This document shows, in pieces, positions 31,563-35,114 of a stretch of 35,114 nt of DNA (its first letter is position 1; each line of letters opens with the position of its first letter). The notes below the pieces were generated by a model. The model did no database searches. It was not told where the DNA came from and was given only the letters and a program-made list of their open reading frames with translations. Source of the stretch: JBOGEN01 sp050743265 (GTDB lineage Bacteria > Actinomycetota > Actinomycetes > JBOGEN01); contig JBOGEN010000096.1 of NCBI GenBank assembly GCA_050743265.1, forward strand, positions 1-35,114, written 5' to 3'. Position numbers and translations under genes: made by a program.

Positions 31563-32015
31563 ATGCGCGTGTTCTCCGACCCCGACAGCCTCCGTGCCGC
31601 CAAGGGCGAGACTCTCGGCAGCAGCGGTTGGCACACCATCACGCAACAGCAGGTGGACCGGTTCGCCGACGCGACCGGCGACCACCAGTGGATCCACGTC
31701 GACCCGGATCGTGCCGCGTCCGGCCCGTTCGGGGGGACGATCGCGCACGGCTACCTCACGCTGAGCATCCTCCCGGCGCTGGGACAGGAGATCTACCGCT
31801 TCGAGGGCTTCCGGATGGGGATCAACTACGGGCTGAACAAGGTGCGGTTCCCCAGCCCGGTGAAGGTCGGCGCCCGGGTGCGCTCGCACGCCGAGCTGCG
31901 CGACGTCGTCGACGTCCCGCAGGGGATCCAGCTCGTCATCGCCACGACCGTCGAGGTCGAGGGCGAGGACAAGCCGGCCTGCGTGGCCGAGGCCCTGGTG
32001 CTGCTCGTCCCCTAG
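31563..32015 (+). CDS. MaoC-family (R)-specific enoyl-CoA hydratase
   Basis: A single hot-dog domain of 150 residues. The hydratase-2 motif ATGDHQWIHVDPDRAASGPFGG is present with D40 and H45 as the catalytic Asp/His pair, followed by IAHGYLTLSILP. Such enzymes hydrate trans-2-enoyl-CoA to (R)-3-hydroxyacyl-CoA. GGAGGAG lies just upstream of the ATG. As last gene of the run it would act on the enoyl-CoA produced by the acyl-CoA dehydrogenases. It converges with the quinone oxidoreductase gene at a 36-base gap with no clear terminator; TCAGGGCAGC occurs twice in that short stretch. Confidence 0.9.
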   Translation: MRVFSDPDSLRAAKGETLGSSGWHTITQQQVDRFADATGDHQWIHVDPDRAASGPFGGTIAHGYLTLSILPALGQEIYRFEGFRMGINYGLNKVRFPSPVKVGARVRSHAELRDVVDVPQGIQLVIATTVEVEGEDKPACVAEALVLLVP

Positions 32016-32051
32016 CGCAGACCTCAGGTCAGGGCAGCGGTCAGGCCGCGT

Positions 32052-33068
32052 TCAGGGCAGCACGACCACGCGTCCGGTGGTCCGCCCGTCGGCGACCCGC
32101 TGCACGCCGTCCGCGACGTCGGCGAGCCCGAGGCGCTTGCTCACGAGCGGCTTCACGACGCCGTCGGCGGCGAGCGCGCTGAGTTCGTCATGAGCCTTGC
32201 GGACCGCGGCCGGCTCGCGCCGCTGGTACAGGCCCCAGTGCAGCCCGACGATCGCGTAGTTCTTCACGAGTGCGTGGCCCAGCGGCGGTGTCGGGATCGT
32301 GCCGCTCGCGAACCCGACCACGAGGATGCGCCCCTCGAACGCGACGCACTTGCTCGACTGGGTGTACGCCTCGCCGCCCACCGGGTCGAACACGACGTCC
32401 GCGCCGAGGCCGCCCGTGAGCTCCTTGACCGTGGCGATGACGTCCTGGGACGTGCGGTCGACAACCTCGTCGGCGCCGAGGTCCCTGGCCACCCTCGCCT
32501 TGTCCGCCCCGCCGACCACGCCGATCACGCGGGCCCCGGCGGCCTTGCCGAGCTGGATCGCGGCCGACCCGACGCCTCCGGCGGCCGCGTGGACGAGCAG
32601 CGTCTCGCCGGGACGCAGGCCTGCCCGCCGGTGCAGTCCGAACCACCCCGTCTGGTACGCGACGAGGAACGCCGAGGCCTCGGCGTCGTCCAGCGCCGGG
32701 GGAGCGGGGAAGCAGGACTCCGCGTCCATCAGGGTCAGCTCGGCGAACCCCCCGGAGGGCAGCGTGGGTGAGCCGATCACGCGGTCCCCGACGGCCACCT
32801 CGTCGACGTCCGCGCCGAGGCCGGTCACCTCGCCGCACGTCTCGATGCCCGGCGTGAACGGCAGCGGCGGGCGCACCTGGTACTCCCCGCGGCACAGCAG
32901 GGCGTCCGGGAAGTTCACCGAGGCCGCCCGGACCCGTACGAGGACCTGCCCGGGCCCCGGCTTGGGCGCCTCGACGTCGTCCACCAGCCGCAGGACGTCC
33001 CGCGGCTCGCCGTGCCCGTGCACGCGCCAGGCGGTCATCTGCCGGTCCGTCCGGGATGGGGCTGTCAT
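32052..33068 (-). CDS. Zinc-independent MDR-family NADPH:quinone oxidoreductase-like protein
   Basis: A 338-residue medium-chain dehydrogenase/reductase. It has the GroES-like N-domain (VRAASVNFPDALLCRGEYQVRPPLPFTPG), the nucleotide motif VHAAAGGVGSAAIQLGKAAGARVIG, the quinone-reductase segment ADVVFDPVGGEAY, and ends TTGRVVVLP. No zinc-binding Cys cluster is seen, which fits the QOR/enoyl reductase branch. AGGAGG lies about ten bases before the ATG at 33068. It is 29 bases downstream of tetR on the same strand and is probably co-transcribed with it, so it should belong to the same regulon. An enoyl-CoA or enoyl-thioester reductase role is an alternative to quinone reduction. Confidence 0.88.
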   Translation of the reverse strand: MTAPSRTDRQMTAWRVHGHGEPRDVLRLVDDVEAPKPGPGQVLVRVRAASVNFPDALLCRGEYQVRPPLPFTPGIETCGEVTGLGADVDEVAVGDRVIGSPTLPSGGFAELTLMDAESCFPAPPALDDAEASAFLVAYQTGWFGLHRRAGLRPGETLLVHAAAGGVGSAAIQLGKAAGARVIGVVGGADKARVARDLGADEVVDRTSQDVIATVKELTGGLGADVVFDPVGGEAYTQSSKCVAFEGRILVVGFASGTIPTPPLGHALVKNYAIVGLHWGLYQRREPAAVRKAHDELSALAADGVVKPLVSKRLGLADVADGVQRVADGRTTGRVVVLP

Positions 33069-33097
33069 GGGCTCGTGGCCTCCTGAGGTCGTCCTGG

Positions 33098-33736
33098 TCA
33101 GCCGGGGGTACGCAGCCCCGCGATCAGCATGTCCGCAAAGTGTCTGCCGATCTCGCCCCCGCCGAGGGGGCCGTCCGCACGGAACCAGGTGCCGAGGTGG
33201 TGCACGGAGCCGAAGAAGTAGTCCACGACCAGGTCGGCAGGCACGTCCGTACGGAAGACGTCCGCGCGCTGCCCCTCCTCCACCATGCCGCGGAACCGCT
33301 CGTGGTAGCGCCGCCGCTCCGCGCGGATCTCGGCCTGCTTCTCGGGCCGGAGCATGTGCATCGACCGGAAGAAGATCACCGTGTCGTCGAGGTTGTCCAC
33401 GCTGGTCACCACGACGTCGACCGCTGCCGTGTGGACGCGTACGGCCACCGGCATGTCGGTGTGGGCGACGCGCTCCAGCCTGTCGGTCTGCATCCGCAGC
33501 ACGCGGGCGTAGATCTCGTAGAGCAGGTCGTCCTTGGAGCCGAAGTAGTGGTACATCGCGCCCTTGGTGACCCCGGCCGCGGCGACGATCTGCTGGACGG
33601 ACGTGCTCTCGAAGCCCCGCTCCGCGAACAGTCGGGTCGCGGCGTCGAGCAGGCGGGCGGGGACCCCGTCCGTGGGGTCGGCCGGCCGCGTGGGGCTGTC
33701 GGCCCGCCCCGGCTGCTGAGCCGCCGTGGCAGCCAT
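33098..33736 (-). CDS. TetR-family transcriptional regulator
   Basis: A 212-residue repressor. The N-terminal TetR HTH (about residues 26-75) reads RLLDAATRLFAERGFESTSVQQIVAAAGVTKGAMYHYFGSKDDLLYEIY. The C-terminal helical ligand domain resembles regulators of acyl-CoA catabolism and has no recognisable specificity residues. The ATG at 33736 has GAGGGGGA five bases upstream; the longer open frame to 34042 crosses the operator and the divergent gene. The perfect palindrome at 33779-33794 lies 43 bases upstream of its start, which suggests autoregulation and control of the divergent SDR pair. A copy of the palindrome stands before the ligase operon. The natural ligand is probably an acyl-CoA from the pathway, which is inference. 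Confidence 0.93.
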   Translation of the reverse strand: MAATAAQQPGRADSPTRPADPTDGVPARLLDAATRLFAERGFESTSVQQIVAAAGVTKGAMYHYFGSKDDLLYEIYARVLRMQTDRLERVAHTDMPVAVRVHTAAVDVVVTSVDNLDDTVIFFRSMHMLRPEKQAEIRAERRRYHERFRGMVEEGQRADVFRTDVPADLVVDYFFGSVHHLGTWFRADGPLGGGEIGRHFADMLIAGLRTPG

Positions 33737-33778
33737 GGCTGTCCCCCTCGGGTACGCGTCCTGTGGCCCGACCCAGGG

Positions 33779-33794
33779 TACCGACCGGTCGGTA
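33779..33794. promoter_or_regulatory. Predicted TetR-family operator (copy 2) in divergent promoter region
   Basis: TACCGACCGGTCGGTA is a perfect 16-bp palindrome between tetR and the divergent SDR genes. On the plus strand it overlaps a possible -35 (18 bases before TATCGT at 33803-33808). On the minus strand TACCCT (33780-33775), fitting TAnnnT, partly overlaps it. Both promoters could thus be shut by one bound dimer pair. Confidence 0.8.
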
Positions 33795-33854
33795 TCTACG
33801 CCTATCGTGGCGTACCTGCCGTCCTGCCGCGTCACGGTCGTCCCGGAGGGTCCC

Positions 33855-34610
33855 ATGGGCAAGCGTCTCGAAGGTCGCGTCGGCCTCGTCACCGGTGCCA
33901 GCCGCGGCATCGGGCTCGCCGTCGCGCAGCGGCTCGTCGACGAGGGCGCGCGGGTGTGCGTGACGGCCCGCAAGCAGGAGGCGCTGGACGAGGCCGTGTC
34001 AGCGCTGGGCGGCCCGGAGCACGCGCTCGGCGTGCCCGGCAAGGCGGACTCCGCCGACCATCAGGCCGATGCGGTCGCGCGCACCGTCGACACGTTCGGG
34101 CGCCTCGACCTGCTCGTGAACAACGCCGGCATCAACCCCGTGTACGGGCCGCTGATGGAGCTCGACCTCGACGCGGCCCGCAAGGTCGTCGAGGTCAACG
34201 CGCTGGCTGCGCTGGCCTGGACCCAGCAGGCGTACAAGGCCTGGCTGGGCACGCACGGGGGCTCTGTCGTCAACGTGGCCTCGGTCGCCGGGCTCAAGCC
34301 GGCGCCGGGCATCGCGCTGTACGGCGCGACGAAGGCGATGCTCGCCCACCTCACCGAGGAGCTGGCCGTCGAGCTGGGCCCGTCCGTCCGCGTCAACGCG
34401 GTCGCCCCCGCCGTCGTCAAGACACGCTTCGCCACCGCCCTGTACGAGGGACGCGAGGACGAGGTCTCCGCGGCGTACCCGCTGAAGCGGCTCGGCGTGC
34501 CCGACGACGTCTCCGGTGCGGTCGCCTTCCTCCTCTCCGACGACGCGTCCTGGGTCACCGGGCAGACCCTCGTCGTGGACGGCGGCATCACGCTCACGGG
34601 CGGGGTGTGA
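33855..34610 (+). CDS. SDR-family oxidoreductase
   Basis: A 251-residue classical SDR with TGASRGIG (about 13-20), VNNAGINPVYGPLMELD, catalytic Ser in VNVASVAGLKPAP, YGATKAM (Tyr, Lys) and TGQTLVVDGGITLTGG at the end. TARKQEAL after beta-2 has Arg and no Asp, which favours NADP. The ATG at 33855 follows GGAGGG. NNAGINPVYGP with this C-terminus is common in SDRs linked to acyl-CoA dehydrogenase gene sets; substrate unknown. It is read divergently from tetR across the shared operator and its stop overlaps the next gene (GTGA). Confidence 0.87.
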   Translation: MGKRLEGRVGLVTGASRGIGLAVAQRLVDEGARVCVTARKQEALDEAVSALGGPEHALGVPGKADSADHQADAVARTVDTFGRLDLLVNNAGINPVYGPLMELDLDAARKVVEVNALAALAWTQQAYKAWLGTHGGSVVNVASVAGLKPAPGIALYGATKAMLAHLTEELAVELGPSVRVNAVAPAVVKTRFATALYEGREDEVSAAYPLKRLGVPDDVSGAVAFLLSDDASWVTGQTLVVDGGITLTGGV

Positions 34611-35114
34611 CCGTGCGCCTGGCCGGAGCCGGGGTCGTCGTCACGGGCGCAGGCGGCGGGATCGGTGCGGCGATGGCGCGCCGCTTCGCGGCCGAGGGCG
34701 CCCGTGTGGTCGTCAACGACGTCGACGCCGCGGCGGTGCACGCCGTCGCCGGCGAGATCGGTGGACTGGCGGTGCCCGCCGACGCGGCCCGGGAGCCCGG
34801 CGTCGGCGAGCTCGTCGCCGTGGCCCGCGCGCACCTCGGTGAGATCGAACTGTTCTGCGCGAATGCCGGCGTCGCCCCCGAGGGCGGGCCTGAGGCGGCC
34901 GAGGACGCTTGGGCCACGGCCTGGGAGGTCAACGTGATGGCCCACGTCCGGGCCGCGCGGACCCTGCTGCCGACGTGGCTCGCGCGGGGCCGGGGGCACT
35001 TCCTCGCCACGGTGTCGGCCGCCGGGCTGCTCACCATGCTCGGCTCGGCCCCGTACTCGGTGACCAAGCACGGTGCGCTGGCCTTCGCCGAGTGGATGTC
35101 GGTGACGTACGCCG
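34607..35114 (+). CDS. SDR-family oxidoreductase, truncated by window end
   Basis: The frame starts at a GTG overlapping the previous stop (GTGA) and stays open to the end of the window; 169 residues are visible. It has GVVVTGAGGGIG (cofactor motif), VNDVDAA (Asp after beta-2, favouring NAD), CANAGV, catalytic Ser in TVSAAGLLTMLG and YSVTKHG (Tyr, Lys). A second in-frame GTG at 34613 is possible. It belongs to the classical SDR family. It is co-transcribed with the preceding SDR, so both should answer to the divergent TetR regulator. Confidence 0.85.
   Translation, partial: MTVRLAGAGVVVTGAGGGIGAAMARRFAAEGARVVVNDVDAAAVHAVAGEIGGLAVPADAAREPGVGELVAVARAHLGEIELFCANAGVAPEGGPEAAEDAWATAWEVNVMAHVRAARTLLPTWLARGRGHFLATVSAAGLLTMLGSAPYSVTKHGALAFAEWMSVTYA

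Overview
The window is about 35 kb of very GC-rich DNA with strong G/C third-position bias, many GTG starts and many GTGA/ATGA overlaps between genes. The order ftsK, rodZ-like gene, rimO, pgsA, cinA, clgR, DUF3046, recA, recX, together with an lhr-nei2 pair, points to an actinobacterium. The presence of rny after recX suggests Micrococcales or a relative, but the genus cannot be fixed from this sequence alone.

Region 1 (1-19.2 kb) is core genome. It holds the 3' end of ftsK, a RodZ-like membrane HTH protein, the coupled genes rimO-pgsA-cinA, clgR behind a well-matched SigR/SigH-type promoter, a dps gene, the convergent lhr-nei2 DNA-repair pair, a DUF3046 gene, an MFS transporter, recA with a perfect SOS box, recX, and rny behind a long leader carrying a C(UUCG)G hairpin. 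The recA gene is interrupted by a 368-residue intein at the G/SPETT site, the site used by the Mycobacterium leprae intein and not the M. tuberculosis one. The intein keeps both LAGLIDADG motifs and differs clearly in codon use from its host gene.

Region 2 (19.2-22.3 kb, minus strand) is a tightly overlapped four-gene set: SDR dehydrogenase, aldo/keto reductase, amidohydrolase-type lactonase and RbsD/FucU mutarotase. It fits the oxidative, non-phosphorylating L-fucose route, but no sugar-acid dehydratase or transporter is in the window.

Region 3 (22.5-35.1 kb) is a catabolic acyl-CoA region. A long plus-strand operon encodes an acyl-CoA ligase, a phosphotriesterase-like lactonase, a HAD phosphatase-like protein, an APH-like kinase, an ACAD11-type acyl-CoA dehydrogenase, a FabG-like SDR, two further acyl-CoA dehydrogenases (one with and one without the catalytic Glu, so probably a heteromer) and a MaoC hydratase. 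The consecutive HAD, APH and ACAD genes reproduce the domain order of human ACAD10. With the ligase and the lactonase they suggest a route for gamma-lactones and 4-hydroxy acids: lactone opening, CoA activation, 4-phosphorylation, phosphate elimination, then beta-oxidation. This is the most interesting system here. A TetR gene with a downstream quinone oxidoreductase diverges from two more SDR genes. The same perfect palindrome (core ACCGACCGGTCGGT) lies in the tetR/SDR divergent region and just downstream of a candidate promoter of the ligase operon, which ties the two loci into one predicted regulon.
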